From JABDQZ01 sp963801985 (GTDB taxonomy: Bacteria > Pseudomonadota > Gammaproteobacteria > Chromatiales > Chromatiaceae), in NCBI GenBank assembly GCA_963801985.1, contig CAWDGV010000007.1, positions 124,001-188,000 of the forward strand: a stretch of 64,000 nt of DNA, read 5' to 3'. Numbering within the stretch: position 1 is the stretch's first letter; each line of letters opens with the position of its first letter. Below are positions 18,134 through 27,382 of the stretch, one piece after another. The notes below the pieces were generated by a model. The model was not told where the DNA came from. It made no database searches and saw nothing but the letters and a program-made list of their open reading frames with translations. Position numbers and translations under genes: made by a program.

Positions 18134-19105
18134 ATGCCCTTGAATGAATTTGGCATAATTCAACAGTTTTTTTCAGACCTCACTGTTAGCCGTTCCGATA
18201 CGATAAAAGGCATCGGGGACGACTGCGCTATTTTACAGCCAGATCCTGATAAACTGCTGGTTGTCAGCACAGATACGCTGGTATCCGGTAGACATTTTTT
18301 TGCAAATACCTCTCCTGAAAATATCGGATATAAAAGTCTTGCCGTTAATTTAAGCGATCTTGCGGCTATGGGTGCCAAACCTGCCTGGGTCAGTCTGGCT
18401 TTGACCATGCCTCAAGCAGATCAGGACTGGCTGCGGCGTTTTGTCAGCGGATTTGGAGAATTGGCACGAAGTCACTCATTGGAGCTGATTGGGGGTGATC
18501 TGACCCAGGGGCCCTTGAGTATCACGGTTACAATCCACGGTTACGCTTCCCCGGAGTATGTGTTGCAAAGACAGGGTGCCTGTATCGGTGATCTGATCGC
18601 TGTCAGTGGCAACCTCGGTAGTGCGGCCCTGGCACTGCAACAATTAATGGCTGTCTCTGTCACTGGTGGCCGCGATGTCAATGATGACTTGCTTGAGGCA
18701 TTGCATAGACCACAACCACGTGTTCAGCTGGGTATGCAATTAGCGCAGTTTGCAACTTCCTGTATTGATATATCTGATGGATTATTATCTGACCTGGGGC
18801 ATATCTGTCATGCCTCAGGCTGTCAGGCAGAAATCCAACTGGCCAGCTTGCCTTGTCACCAGGCTGTTTTGCATGAGATTGATCAAACCAACTCGTGGGA
18901 CATTCCACTGACAGGTGGAGATGACTATGAACTCTGTTTTACTTTAAAGCCTTCAGATGCCGATCTACTTGCCGATATAAGTCAGCAAGCCGGTGTTGCT
19001 GTAACTGTAATCGGTGAAATGAAACGGGGTGCAGGTGTGGTCTGTATGGATGATAAGCATCAAGTGGTTGAAATCACTTCTTCAGGATTTATGCATTTTT
19101 CATGA
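18134..19105 (+). CDS. thiL: Thiamine-monophosphate kinase
   Basis: Phosphorylates TMP to thiamine pyrophosphate, the active cofactor. It has 323 residues. GIGDDCAIL near 27, STDTLVSGRHF near 45, NLSDLAAMGAKP near 76 (metal and ATP binding), LIGGDLTQGP near 119 and ISDGLLSDLGH near 215 match the family. It overlaps pgpA by four bases, and the set nusB-thiL-pgpA is conserved in the class. Confidence 0.97.
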   Translation: MPLNEFGIIQQFFSDLTVSRSDTIKGIGDDCAILQPDPDKLLVVSTDTLVSGRHFFANTSPENIGYKSLAVNLSDLAAMGAKPAWVSLALTMPQADQDWLRRFVSGFGELARSHSLELIGGDLTQGPLSITVTIHGYASPEYVLQRQGACIGDLIAVSGNLGSAALALQQLMAVSVTGGRDVNDDLLEALHRPQPRVQLGMQLAQFATSCIDISDGLLSDLGHICHASGCQAEIQLASLPCHQAVLHEIDQTNSWDIPLTGGDDYELCFTLKPSDADLLADISQQAGVAVTVIGEMKRGAGVVCMDDKHQVVEITSSGFMHFS

Positions 19106-19584
19106 GTGAGCATGTAAAACCCAATCTACTCAATCCAGTACATTTTCTGGCCTTTGGTTTTGGCAGCGGTCTTGCTCCAAAAGCTCCTGGAACAGCTGGT
19201 ACGCTTGCTGCGATCCCTCTTCTTTACTTAATGTCATTACTTGGAAGTATTAATTATCTCATTGTTTTAACGATAGTTATTCTGGTCGGTATATGGCTTT
19301 GTCAGAAAACATCGGATGATCTCGGTGTGCATGATCATTCCGGTATTGTATGGGATGAGTTTGCCGGGCTGTTTGTCACCATGATTGCTGTGCCGCTTAC
19401 GTGGAAGACGATTACAGCGGGATTTTTACTGTTTCGCCTGTTTGATATCTGGAAACCATGGCCGATCGGCTGGCTGGATAAAAAAGTGAGCGGTGGCCTG
19501 GGAATTATGCTCGATGATATCGTTGCCGGCGTCTTTGCTGCCGGTGTACTCCAGTTAGCATTGCATTATGAATGGTTGCCGTAA
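19102..19584 (+). CDS. pgpA: Phosphatidylglycerophosphatase A
   Basis: Inner-membrane phosphatase making phosphatidylglycerol from its phosphate. It has 160 residues and several membrane segments. FGSGLAPKAPGTAGTLAA near 19 and VWDEFAGLFVTM near 83, which holds acidic catalytic residues, are typical, as is the final DDIVAGVFAAG. It is translationally coupled to thiL and ends exactly where the next gene begins. Confidence 0.95.
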   Translation: MSEHVKPNLLNPVHFLAFGFGSGLAPKAPGTAGTLAAIPLLYLMSLLGSINYLIVLTIVILVGIWLCQKTSDDLGVHDHSGIVWDEFAGLFVTMIAVPLTWKTITAGFLLFRLFDIWKPWPIGWLDKKVSGGLGIMLDDIVAGVFAAGVLQLALHYEWLP

Positions 19585-20241
19585 ATGAAGATTCCCTTGC
19601 GAATTAAACTCCTGACATTGGTTCTGCTTTTATTGGTCGCTGGTTCCGCCTTTTCCAGGGATTTTATCGTATTGGCCCTGTTTCCGGGTAAAGCCATGAT
19701 CGAGTTCGAAGGTAAGCGTATATTCCTGAAATCAGGTGAGGAGAAAAAAGGTTTCCTGTTGATTTCAACTGACCCCTACGAGCAGACTGCTGTGCTCGAA
19801 GTTGAGGGTAAAACAGAAACCTATACCATTGGTAAGCATATCGGTGGTGGCTACACCAAGCCTGAAGTTAATGAAGTACGGGTCAACTCGAACAAACAGG
19901 GGAGCTTTCTCGTTAATGGGCAAATCAATGGTCAGGGTGTTAATTTCCTGCTTGATACAGGAGCGACCTCGATAGCAATGAATGAAAATCTGGCAAATCG
20001 TCTGAAAATAGATTTTGTTAAAGAAAACAAGAAAGTGACTGTGGCTACTGCAGCGGGTCAGCGGGACGCTTACCGGGTGGTGCTTGAAAAAGTCAGTATT
20101 GGCAGTATCACACTGTACGATATCCAGGGGCTGGTACTGCGTGGCGACAGTCCTGAAATTGCTTTACTGGGCATGTCCTTCCTTGGACAGCTGGAACTTG
20201 AGCAAAACCAGAACCTGATGGTTTTACGCAAGAAATTCTGA
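19585..20241 (+). CDS. Periplasmic retropepsin-like aspartic protease (TIGR02281 type)
   Basis: A 218-residue secreted or anchored protein. A hydrophobic signal segment at 7-24 precedes a region of unknown fold. A clan AA retroviral-type protease domain follows from about 105, with the catalytic FLLDTGATSIAMN at about 126-138 and the matching LLGMSFLGQLEL near the C-terminus. The single Asp motif implies a homodimer. The start lies directly after the pgpA stop, so it is probably in the same operon. The physiological substrate is unknown. Confidence 0.85.
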   Translation: MKIPLRIKLLTLVLLLLVAGSAFSRDFIVLALFPGKAMIEFEGKRIFLKSGEEKKGFLLISTDPYEQTAVLEVEGKTETYTIGKHIGGGYTKPEVNEVRVNSNKQGSFLVNGQINGQGVNFLLDTGATSIAMNENLANRLKIDFVKENKKVTVATAAGQRDAYRVVLEKVSIGSITLYDIQGLVLRGDSPEIALLGMSFLGQLELEQNQNLMVLRKKF

Positions 20242-20307
20242 AGTACCTTTTTCTAGCTGGAATGGCTTTACCTGATGCCGATAATTGTCAGTCTGGGCAA
20301 AGCAATG

Positions 20308-21111
20308 CTAATCCGCGGTTTTCTCAATCAAGGCGTAAGCTGAATGGTTGTGTATTGACTCAAAATTTTCTGACTCAACCGTATAGGCCACTATGCGTTC
20401 ATCGCTGTTAAGCTTGCCAGCAACATCCCTGACCATATCTTCAACAAACTTGGGATTGTCATAGGCTCTTTCGGTAACGTATTTTTCATCTGGACGCTTG
20501 AGTAAGCCATAAAGTTCACAGGACGCCTCTTTTTCGACCAGTTCAATAATTTCCTCAATCCAGACAAAATCCGTGGTCTGGACACTGACAGTCACATGAG
20601 AACGCTGGTTATGAGCACCATAGTCGGAAATGGACTTGGAACACGGGCATAAACTGGTTACCGGTACCACAACCTTGACGAACATTTCAGGTTTGCCATC
20701 CTGGATTTCACCAATCAGGGTCACCTCGTAATCCAGCAGGCTTTGTACCCCGGATACAGGTGCGGTTTTATTGATGAAATAAGGGAAAGTCATTTCAATG
20801 TGGCCAGCAGACGATTCGAGCCTTTCAGCCATTTCAATCAACATATCCTTGAATGAATTGACAGTGATTTCACGTTCGTGATTGTTGAGAATTTGAACAA
20901 ATCGCGACATGTGTGTGCCTTTGAAATTGTGTGGCAGGAATACATACATGCTGAAGTTGGCAATGGTGTGCTGTTCACCTTCGCTGCGGTCACGGACTTT
21001 TACCGGATGGCGAATATCCTTGATACCAACTTTGTTGATGGCGATTTTACGTGTGTCTGCACTGTTCTGAACGTCTTCGATTTGTGAACTGGCATCTAAT
21101 ACTGCTGTCAT
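20308..21111 (-). CDS. folE2: GTP cyclohydrolase FolE2 (type IB)
   Basis: Converts GTP to 7,8-dihydroneopterin triphosphate, the entry to folate and queuosine. The type IB enzyme is not tied to zinc as FolE is. It has 267 residues. NKVGIKDIRHPVKVRDR, MSRFVQIL, a catalytic VTSLCPCSKSISDYGAHNQRSH segment near 150 and RAYDNPKFVEDMVRD near 215 match the family. Organisms often carry folE2 under a zinc-limitation repressor; I saw no Zur-like palindrome in the 155 bases upstream. queF, further along the queuosine route, is at 60.3 kb. Confidence 0.95.
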   Translation of the reverse strand: MTAVLDASSQIEDVQNSADTRKIAINKVGIKDIRHPVKVRDRSEGEQHTIANFSMYVFLPHNFKGTHMSRFVQILNNHEREITVNSFKDMLIEMAERLESSAGHIEMTFPYFINKTAPVSGVQSLLDYEVTLIGEIQDGKPEMFVKVVVPVTSLCPCSKSISDYGAHNQRSHVTVSVQTTDFVWIEEIIELVEKEASCELYGLLKRPDEKYVTERAYDNPKFVEDMVRDVAGKLNSDERIVAYTVESENFESIHNHSAYALIEKTAD

Positions 21112-21266
21112 TCAATGCTCCGGGCCAGGTTTGTCATGCCGCCTGAGAATGATCAGGGCAAAACGGAAATAGGCCGTGATTGTTAGAAATTTTAAACAAG
21201 AAAACGATTCTACCGGAGCGTGCCTGCAGCGGCAACTTGTCGAGAACTGTTATTACCGCTCTGAAA

Positions 21267-22193
21267 TCAGTGTTTTCGATTGACGATGTATTCTGCAAGG
21301 CCCCTTAGCGGGTCTGCGCTCTGGTCAAATACGGATAATTGATCCAATGCATCCTGGCGCAATAATTCGGCTTTTTCACGTGCACCCTGGAGACCCAGGA
21401 GAGCCGGGTAGGTGGGTTTATCATTGGCTGCATCCTTACCCTGGGTTTTACCAAGTATGGCTGTCTCACCTTCGATATCGAGAATGTCATCGTGAATCTG
21501 GAAGGCAAGGCCGATGCATTTTGCATAATGGTCCAGTCTTTTGAGATGGTCCTGTTCAGGGTTTTCTGCTGCAACTGCGCCCAGTTTTACCGAGGCCCGG
21601 ATCAGGGCGCCAGTCTTGTGAATATGCATGTTTTCCAGCTGAACGAGATCAAGCTCTTGTCCAATTGCATCAAGATCCAAGGCCTGTCCGCCACACATGC
21701 CACGTGAACCACTGGCAAAAGCGAGTTGTTCAACCATGCATAGTTTTACTGAATCAGGAAAAGTTCCGGAAACATCTCTGGCCAGGATATGAAAAGCCAG
21801 CGTTTGCAGGGCATCACCTGCCAGAATTGCGGTTGCCTCACCAAATTTAACATGACAGGTAGGGCGTCCACGGCGGAGTTCATCGTCATCCATTGCCGGT
21901 AAATCATCGTGCACCAGCGAGTAGGCATGAATAAGTTCCACCGCGCAGGCAGGTGAATTCAGTCGATCTAGTGAAACATTCAGAGCCTGGCCGGCAGCAT
22001 AAACCAGCATGGGGCGAATACGTTTTCCCTGGCCAAGTGCCGCATAATGCATCGCCTGGTGAAGTTTCTGCGGTGCTTTGGCTGGGTCAGGCAGGATTTC
22101 CTGAAGTGCATTTTCAACACGATGTTGACAGAATCTCAGGAAATCCCTGAATTGCTGATCAGCTGTCACGGTTGAATGACTCCAGTTCGGCAT
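21267..22193 (-). CDS. ispA: Polyprenyl (farnesyl/geranylgeranyl) diphosphate synthase
   Basis: Makes farnesyl diphosphate for undecaprenyl and quinone synthesis. The first Asp-rich motif DDLPAMDDDELRRGRPT near 93 and the second DDILDIEGET near 230 are intact, as is GKRIRPMLVYA. The first ATG (22193) overlaps xseB by 35 bases. A GTG at 22169, ten bases after GGAG, would give 300 residues and an 11-base overlap and may be the true start. xseB-ispA is the usual order, but the expected dxs does not follow; folE2 does. Confidence 0.94.
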   Translation of the reverse strand: MPNWSHSTVTADQQFRDFLRFCQHRVENALQEILPDPAKAPQKLHQAMHYAALGQGKRIRPMLVYAAGQALNVSLDRLNSPACAVELIHAYSLVHDDLPAMDDDELRRGRPTCHVKFGEATAILAGDALQTLAFHILARDVSGTFPDSVKLCMVEQLAFASGSRGMCGGQALDLDAIGQELDLVQLENMHIHKTGALIRASVKLGAVAAENPEQDHLKRLDHYAKCIGLAFQIHDDILDIEGETAILGKTQGKDAANDKPTYPALLGLQGAREKAELLRQDALDQLSVFDQSADPLRGLAEYIVNRKH

Positions 22194-22404
22194 CAGGATT
22201 GTTCTCAGACAGAATCTGGACTTTCTGTTCAGCTTCCTTGAGTGCCTGTTGGCATATGCGTGTCAATTTTACGCCTTCTTCAAAAGCTTCGAGAGACGCA
22301 TCCAGGGAAAGCTCTCCCTGTTCCATGTTATCGACGAGCTGTTCCAGTTGTTGCATCGCTTCTTCAAAAGTGGGGGGATCTTTTTTTAGGGCTTTTTTTA
22401 CCAC
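22159..22404 (-). CDS. xseB: Exodeoxyribonuclease VII small subunit
   Basis: Small partner of the XseA nuclease. It has 81 residues. The helical pair typical of the family is clear: FEEAMQQLEQLVDNMEQGELSLDASLEAFEEGV, then a second helix, LTRICQQALKEAEQKVQIL. It lies upstream of ispA and overlaps it. The 114-base gap to the divergent CNP1-like gene must hold both promoters. Confidence 0.94.
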   Translation of the reverse strand: MVKKALKKDPPTFEEAMQQLEQLVDNMEQGELSLDASLEAFEEGVKLTRICQQALKEAEQKVQILSENNPDAELESFNRDS

Positions 22405-22518
22405 GTGATGGCCTTGGAAATCTGTTTAAAAAATAAATTCTGTCCGTAAACTACATGTCTGGTTGAATTCGGTCAATTCCGGTTTTGCATGTGCTCTAAC
22501 GCAGAGTAGAATCTCACC

Positions 22519-23115
22519 ATGATGAAAAAAATTGTTTTATTGATTTTTAGTCTTTCCATGCTTTGCCTGGTATTTCCTGGCATTGCCTGGTCTGAAAACT
22601 ATGATCCTTTGGAAAGTACAGAAGCGGATGAGTTCGATTATGATGACAGCGGTGATGTACCCTGGAAAGAAGACGACTTGAATGAATTATCCCCGCCGCT
22701 TGATGAAAATCTTGTCAAACTCAAGATTGACCATCCTCCTGTCGGATTTAAGGTATATATTGATGTAGAAAGTATCAATGTCAGTAAAACTGATAGCGTG
22801 GTGCGTTACTGGCTGGTTTTGAAAGCCGGGAAATCCCGTAATGCCATGTACGAAGGTATTATGTGTAATTCAAATGAATACAAAACCTATGCCTTCGAAA
22901 ATAAATGGAACAAGGATAAGGTCAATATTAACAAGGCCGCCCAGTGGCAAAAAATCAATCACTATAACCAGAATAATTTTCGTTACGAACTGGTAAGATA
23001 TTATTTTTGCAGTGATGTCCTGCCTCGGCCGCTAGGCGATATCAAGGATATTATAGCCGGCTATAAAAGTACTACATCAGATTACGACCCAACCTATCAC
23101 TACTATGTCCAATAA
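22519..23115 (+). CDS. CNP1-like secreted protein
   Basis: A 198-residue exported protein with a signal peptide (MMKKIVLLIFSLSMLCLVF, cut near AWS-EN), an acidic linker at 28-60 and a CNP1-like domain. That domain has RYWLVLKAGKSRNAMYEGIMC near 97 and YFCSDVLPRPLGDIKDIIAGY near the end; the two cysteines could form a disulfide. The family is known mainly from Proteobacteria and has no assigned biochemical role. The 3' end overlaps parE by 11 bases, so expression is probably linked. Confidence 0.7.
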   Translation: MMKKIVLLIFSLSMLCLVFPGIAWSENYDPLESTEADEFDYDDSGDVPWKEDDLNELSPPLDENLVKLKIDHPPVGFKVYIDVESINVSKTDSVVRYWLVLKAGKSRNAMYEGIMCNSNEYKTYAFENKWNKDKVNINKAAQWQKINHYNQNNFRYELVRYYFCSDVLPRPLGDIKDIIAGYKSTTSDYDPTYHYYVQ

Positions 23116-24991
23116 TTATAATGCGTCTTCCATTGAAGTTCTCAGTGGGCTTGAACCCGTGCGTAAACGCCCGGGCATGTATACTGATACCACCCGTCCC
23201 AATCACCTTGCCCAGGAAGTCATTGATAACAGTGTTGATGAGGCTATTGCCGGACATGCCCGAACCATAGAGGTCACGCTTTTCAAGGATGGCTCGCTGC
23301 AAGTAATTGATGATGGCAGGGGAATGCCCGTGGATCTTCATCCTGAAGAAGGTATTCCCGGCGTCGAAGTGATCCTGACCAAGCTGCATGCCGGCGGTAA
23401 ATTCTCCAATAAAAATTACCAGTTTTCCGGTGGTCTGCACGGTGTCGGGGTTTCTGTGGTTAATGCCTTGTCCAAGCATATTGAAATCTGGATCAAGCGC
23501 GATGGCCAGGAATTTAATATCGCCTTTGCCAATGGTGACAAGGTTTCCGAGCTGGAAAGTATTGGCAAAGTCGGTAAGAACAACACCGGCACCCGTATTC
23601 GTTTCTGGCCTGATGCGCAGTTTTTTGATTCCTCGAAATTTTCAGTCAGACAGTTACTGCACGTCCTTCGAGCCAAAGCAGTTCTGTGTCCCGGTTTGAA
23701 AGTTATATTCAACGAAGAGGCCTCTGGCGATACCCATGAATGGCAGTATGAAGATGGTCTGAAAGACTACCTTCTGGATGCCTTGCAGGGTACAAAAATA
23801 CTTCCGGAGGAACCTTTCGTCGGTGAAATGGCCGCTGATAAAGAAGCTGCGAGCTGGGCAGTAGTCTGGTTGCCCGAAGGTGGTGAAAGTATCAATGAAA
23901 GTTATGTCAATCTGATTCCGACTGCTCAGGGTGGTACACATGTAAATGGCTTGCGTACAGGTTTGACTGATGCAGTGCGGGAGTTCTGTGAGTTCAGAAA
24001 CCTGTTGCCAAGAGGTGTCAAACTGACACCTGATGATGTCTGGAATAATGTTGCTTTTATTCTTTCAGTAAAACTGCTGGACCCGCAATTTTCCGGACAG
24101 ACCAAGGAAAGGTTGTCTTCACGTGAATGTGCAGCTTTTGTTTCAGGTATCGTAAAGGATTCATTTGGCCTCTGGTTAAACCAGCATACGGATATTGGTG
24201 AAGCAATCGCTGAACTGGCTATCAATTCCGCACAGAACAGGTTGCGAGCAGGTAGGAAAGTACAACGCAAGAAAGTGACACAAGGGCCAGCCTTGCCGGG
24301 AAAATTGTCTGATTGCGCCAGTGTCGACACCAATCGAACAGAACTGTTTCTTGTGGAAGGGGATTCAGCGGGAGGCTCTGCAAAGCAGGCCCGTGATCGT
24401 GAGTTCCAGGCGATCATGCCGTTAAGAGGTAAAATTCTTAATTCCTGGGAAGTTGATTCCGTCGATGTTATTGCATCACAGGAAGTCCATGATATATCAG
24501 TAGCGATAGGGGTTGACCCGGGCAGTGATGATCTCTCCAAGTTACGTTTTGGCAAGGTTTGTATCCTGGCTGATGCCGATTCTGATGGCATGCATATCGC
24601 AACATTACTCTGCGCCTTGTTTGTGCGTCATTTCAGAAAACTGGTCACAGAAGGGCATGTTTACGTGGCAATGCCCCCCTTGTTCAGGATCGATGTTGGC
24701 AAGCAGGTTTTTTATGCATTGGATGAGAGTGAAAAGCAGGGAACAATCGATCGAATCAAGGCTGAAAAAATGCGTGGAAAAGTGAGCATACAGCGATTCA
24801 AGGGGTTAGGTGAGATGAACCCCAAACAGTTGCGCGAAACGACAATAGATCCGGATACCCGTAGGTTGGTGCAGTTAACTGTCGATCCAGGTGATGACAC
24901 TAATGGCATGCTGGACATGCTGTTAGCCAAGAAGCGCGCCAGTGACCGAAAAACCTGGCTGCAGGAGAAAGGTAATCTTGCCGAGCTCTAG
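23105..24991 (+). CDS. parE: DNA topoisomerase IV subunit B
   Basis: ATPase subunit of topoisomerase IV, which decatenates daughter chromosomes. It has 628 residues. A GHKL ATPase domain shows VIDNSVDEAIAGHA, DDGRGMPVD and GGLHGVGVSVVNALS. The TOPRIM domain starts with LFLVEGDSAGGSAKQARDR near 413 and has DADSDGMHI. IQRFKGLGEMNPKQL follows near 560. Its partner ParC is 2.9 kb downstream. The start overlaps the CNP1-like gene. Confidence 0.97.
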   Translation: MSNNYNASSIEVLSGLEPVRKRPGMYTDTTRPNHLAQEVIDNSVDEAIAGHARTIEVTLFKDGSLQVIDDGRGMPVDLHPEEGIPGVEVILTKLHAGGKFSNKNYQFSGGLHGVGVSVVNALSKHIEIWIKRDGQEFNIAFANGDKVSELESIGKVGKNNTGTRIRFWPDAQFFDSSKFSVRQLLHVLRAKAVLCPGLKVIFNEEASGDTHEWQYEDGLKDYLLDALQGTKILPEEPFVGEMAADKEAASWAVVWLPEGGESINESYVNLIPTAQGGTHVNGLRTGLTDAVREFCEFRNLLPRGVKLTPDDVWNNVAFILSVKLLDPQFSGQTKERLSSRECAAFVSGIVKDSFGLWLNQHTDIGEAIAELAINSAQNRLRAGRKVQRKKVTQGPALPGKLSDCASVDTNRTELFLVEGDSAGGSAKQARDREFQAIMPLRGKILNSWEVDSVDVIASQEVHDISVAIGVDPGSDDLSKLRFGKVCILADADSDGMHIATLLCALFVRHFRKLVTEGHVYVAMPPLFRIDVGKQVFYALDESEKQGTIDRIKAEKMRGKVSIQRFKGLGEMNPKQLRETTIDPDTRRLVQLTVDPGDDTNGMLDMLLAKKRASDRKTWLQEKGNLAEL

Positions 24992-25026
24992 AACTTTTCG
25001 TTCAGGTTTGCTGTGACACAAAAATA

Positions 25027-26322
25027 ATGGAAAAGAAGTTTTCTAAGCCTGACTGGATTGCACATGACAGGGACTATGTCTGGCACCCATACAGTGCCTG
25101 GCATTCGGAATTGCCGGTTTTTCCTGTTGAATCAGCAGCAGGAGTCAGGATAAAACTGGCCGATGGGCGTGAACTGGTTGATGGAATGTCTTCCTGGTGG
25201 TGTGCCGTTCATGGTTACAACCACCCCGGGCTGAATGCGGCTATCTCCAGCCAGTTGGGCAAGATGTCACACGTTATGTTTGGCGGACTCGCTCATGAGC
25301 CAGCAAGTCGCCTTGCTGCGAAGCTGGTGCAATTGACACCGGACGGTTTAAACACAGTTTTTTTTGCTGATTCCGGCTCTGTCTCAGTTGAAGTTGCGAT
25401 GAAAATGGCAATTCAATACTGGGTCGCCCGGGGCTGTAATAGTAAAAATTCTTTTTTAACTTTACGTTCGGGCTATCACGGTGACACCTTTGGTGCCATG
25501 TCGGTGTGTGATCCGGTTACCGGTATGCACAGCCTGTTTGGCGATAGGCTGATGCAGCAGGAGTTTGTTGATGCGCCGGCCTGCAGGTTTGCCGAACCCT
25601 GCAGACCGGGTGATATTGAACAGTTTGGCCAGGCGATCAACACACACAAAGACAAGCTGGCAGCAGTAATCCTGGAGCCGATTGTCCAGGGTGCAGGTGG
25701 TATGCGCTTTTATTCTGCTGATTACCTTCAACAGGTAAGACTGCTTTGTGACAGGTATGGTGTTTTGCTGATCGCGGATGAAATTGCCACGGGTTTTGGG
25801 CGGACCGGTAAACTGTTTGCCTGCGAGCACGCCGGCATCTCGCCGGATATTATGTGTGTTGGTAAAGCTTTAACGGGCGGTTACATGACATTGGCCGCAA
25901 CATTGACAACGCTTGAGATTAGCCGTGTTATCAGCGAAGGTGATCCTGGTGTATTTATGCATGGGCCAACTTTTATGGCTAACCCGCTTGCATGCAGTGT
26001 TGCCAATGCCAGTATTGACTTGTTGCTTGCGCAAAACTGGCAGCAGAAAGTCGCACTGATCGAGCAATGGCTTGAAAAGGGTTTAAGAAAATGCGACAGA
26101 CTGCCTGCAGTTAAAGAGGTACGCGTGCTAGGAGCCATTGGAGTTGTGGAACTGAACGAACCGGTTGAGATGAAAACAATTCAACCGGCTTTTGTTGAAA
26201 AGGGTGTTTGGGTGCGTCCATTTGGGAAACTGGTTTACCTGATGCCACCTTTTATTATTGAACAACATGAACTGGATTTATTGACGGATGCAGTTTTCCA
26301 GGTTATTTCCGGGTTGGATTGA
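25027..26322 (+). CDS. bioA: Adenosylmethionine-8-amino-7-oxononanoate aminotransferase
   Basis: PLP enzyme of biotin synthesis forming 7,8-diaminopelargonate with SAM as amino donor. It has 431 residues. HPYSAW, GRELVDGMSSWWCAVHGYNHP, RSGYHGDTFGAMSV, LIADEIATGFGRTGKLFACEHA and the PLP lysine in CVGKALTGGYM are present. Other bio genes are not nearby. The next gene starts four bases after its stop. Confidence 0.96.
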   Translation: MEKKFSKPDWIAHDRDYVWHPYSAWHSELPVFPVESAAGVRIKLADGRELVDGMSSWWCAVHGYNHPGLNAAISSQLGKMSHVMFGGLAHEPASRLAAKLVQLTPDGLNTVFFADSGSVSVEVAMKMAIQYWVARGCNSKNSFLTLRSGYHGDTFGAMSVCDPVTGMHSLFGDRLMQQEFVDAPACRFAEPCRPGDIEQFGQAINTHKDKLAAVILEPIVQGAGGMRFYSADYLQQVRLLCDRYGVLLIADEIATGFGRTGKLFACEHAGISPDIMCVGKALTGGYMTLAATLTTLEISRVISEGDPGVFMHGPTFMANPLACSVANASIDLLLAQNWQQKVALIEQWLEKGLRKCDRLPAVKEVRVLGAIGVVELNEPVEMKTIQPAFVEKGVWVRPFGKLVYLMPPFIIEQHELDLLTDAVFQVISGLD

Positions 26323-26326
26323 AAAG

Positions 26327-27382
26327 ATGAAAAATCTTCTACTACTTAATCTGTTGCTGATAACGATGCTGCTACTGTCATTGCCAGTGCTGGCCGCTCC
26401 AGATGGTAAACAGCTCTATCGACAGCATTGTGAATCCTGTCATCAGCTTGAAGGTGAAGGAGGTATCGGCCTGCCCTTGTCCACTATCAAGCTGGCGCAT
26501 GTGTCGAATCGGTACCTGGAAAAAACCATTCGCCTTGGAAGGCCTGGACGTATCATGCCGGCTTACCAGGAGCTGAGTGATGCCCAGGTCAGAGCGATCA
26601 TTGCCTATATTCGCAGCTGGGCGCCCCAGCCGGTTTTATCCTTCTCCGATAAAAAGATTGAAGGGGATATCGAAAAAGGTCAGGGTTATTACAAGAAAAA
26701 ATGCGCCAAGTGTCATGCTGATGATGGCAGCGGTGAGGGCAAGGGTACGGGTGTGACAACTTCACGTGAACGCCAGTTCATGGTCATGCCGGCAGCGATT
26801 AATAATATTGGTTACCAGGAATCCGTTACTGATCAGGAAATACGCCAGATAATTATTGCAGACAGGGAAGACTCCAAAATGCCTTCCATGTTGAACAAAC
26901 TGGATGACCAGCAGATTAATGATGTAGTGGCTTTTGTGCGCTCTCTGGATGCTCAGACTGCAGTGCTTTCGGAGGCTGAATCGGATTCTGAGCCCCGGCT
27001 TTCGCTTGTAGTTGAATCCCCCAATGATTTCGAGACAACAGTGGAATCTGCCCGCCAGGCATTAACAGGTTCAAATTTCCGCATATTTCCGGAAAGGTTT
27101 CTTGAGCAGGGCCTGGTTGATGAGTTTTCGCATAACACCCGCCAGGTCGCTATTCGTTTCTGCAATTTTAAAGAGCTCTACAACATGCTGAACATCGAGC
27201 CGCGTCTGGGCGTGTTATTGCCCTGCAGGATATCCATCCTTGAGCGTGAAGACGGCAAGGTGCTGCTGATTGCCCCCAACATGAAGCTGTTAGCCGGCTG
27301 GTTTAATAACAACGAGTTGTCTGGTCTGGCAAATGCCATGGAAGAAACAATTAATGCTGTCATTGAAGAGGCAACCTTCTGA
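26327..27382 (+). CDS. Periplasmic diheme cytochrome c fused to a DUF302 domain
   Basis: A 351-residue exported protein: signal peptide at 1-23 (ending LPVLA-AP), a first cytochrome c domain with CESCH near 34, a second with CAKCH near 126, then a linker rich in acidic and Ser residues (about 208-225). A C-terminal DUF302-like domain begins with NDFETTVESARQALTGSNFRI and has the typical ILEREDGKVLLIAP strand. The ATG at 26327 was chosen because the frame upstream lies in bioA. It is coupled to the next gene by TGATG overlap. It probably transfers electrons in the periplasm. The partner and the role of DUF302 are unknown. Confidence 0.85.
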   Translation: MKNLLLLNLLLITMLLLSLPVLAAPDGKQLYRQHCESCHQLEGEGGIGLPLSTIKLAHVSNRYLEKTIRLGRPGRIMPAYQELSDAQVRAIIAYIRSWAPQPVLSFSDKKIEGDIEKGQGYYKKKCAKCHADDGSGEGKGTGVTTSRERQFMVMPAAINNIGYQESVTDQEIRQIIIADREDSKMPSMLNKLDDQQINDVVAFVRSLDAQTAVLSEAESDSEPRLSLVVESPNDFETTVESARQALTGSNFRIFPERFLEQGLVDEFSHNTRQVAIRFCNFKELYNMLNIEPRLGVLLPCRISILEREDGKVLLIAPNMKLLAGWFNNNELSGLANAMEETINAVIEEATF

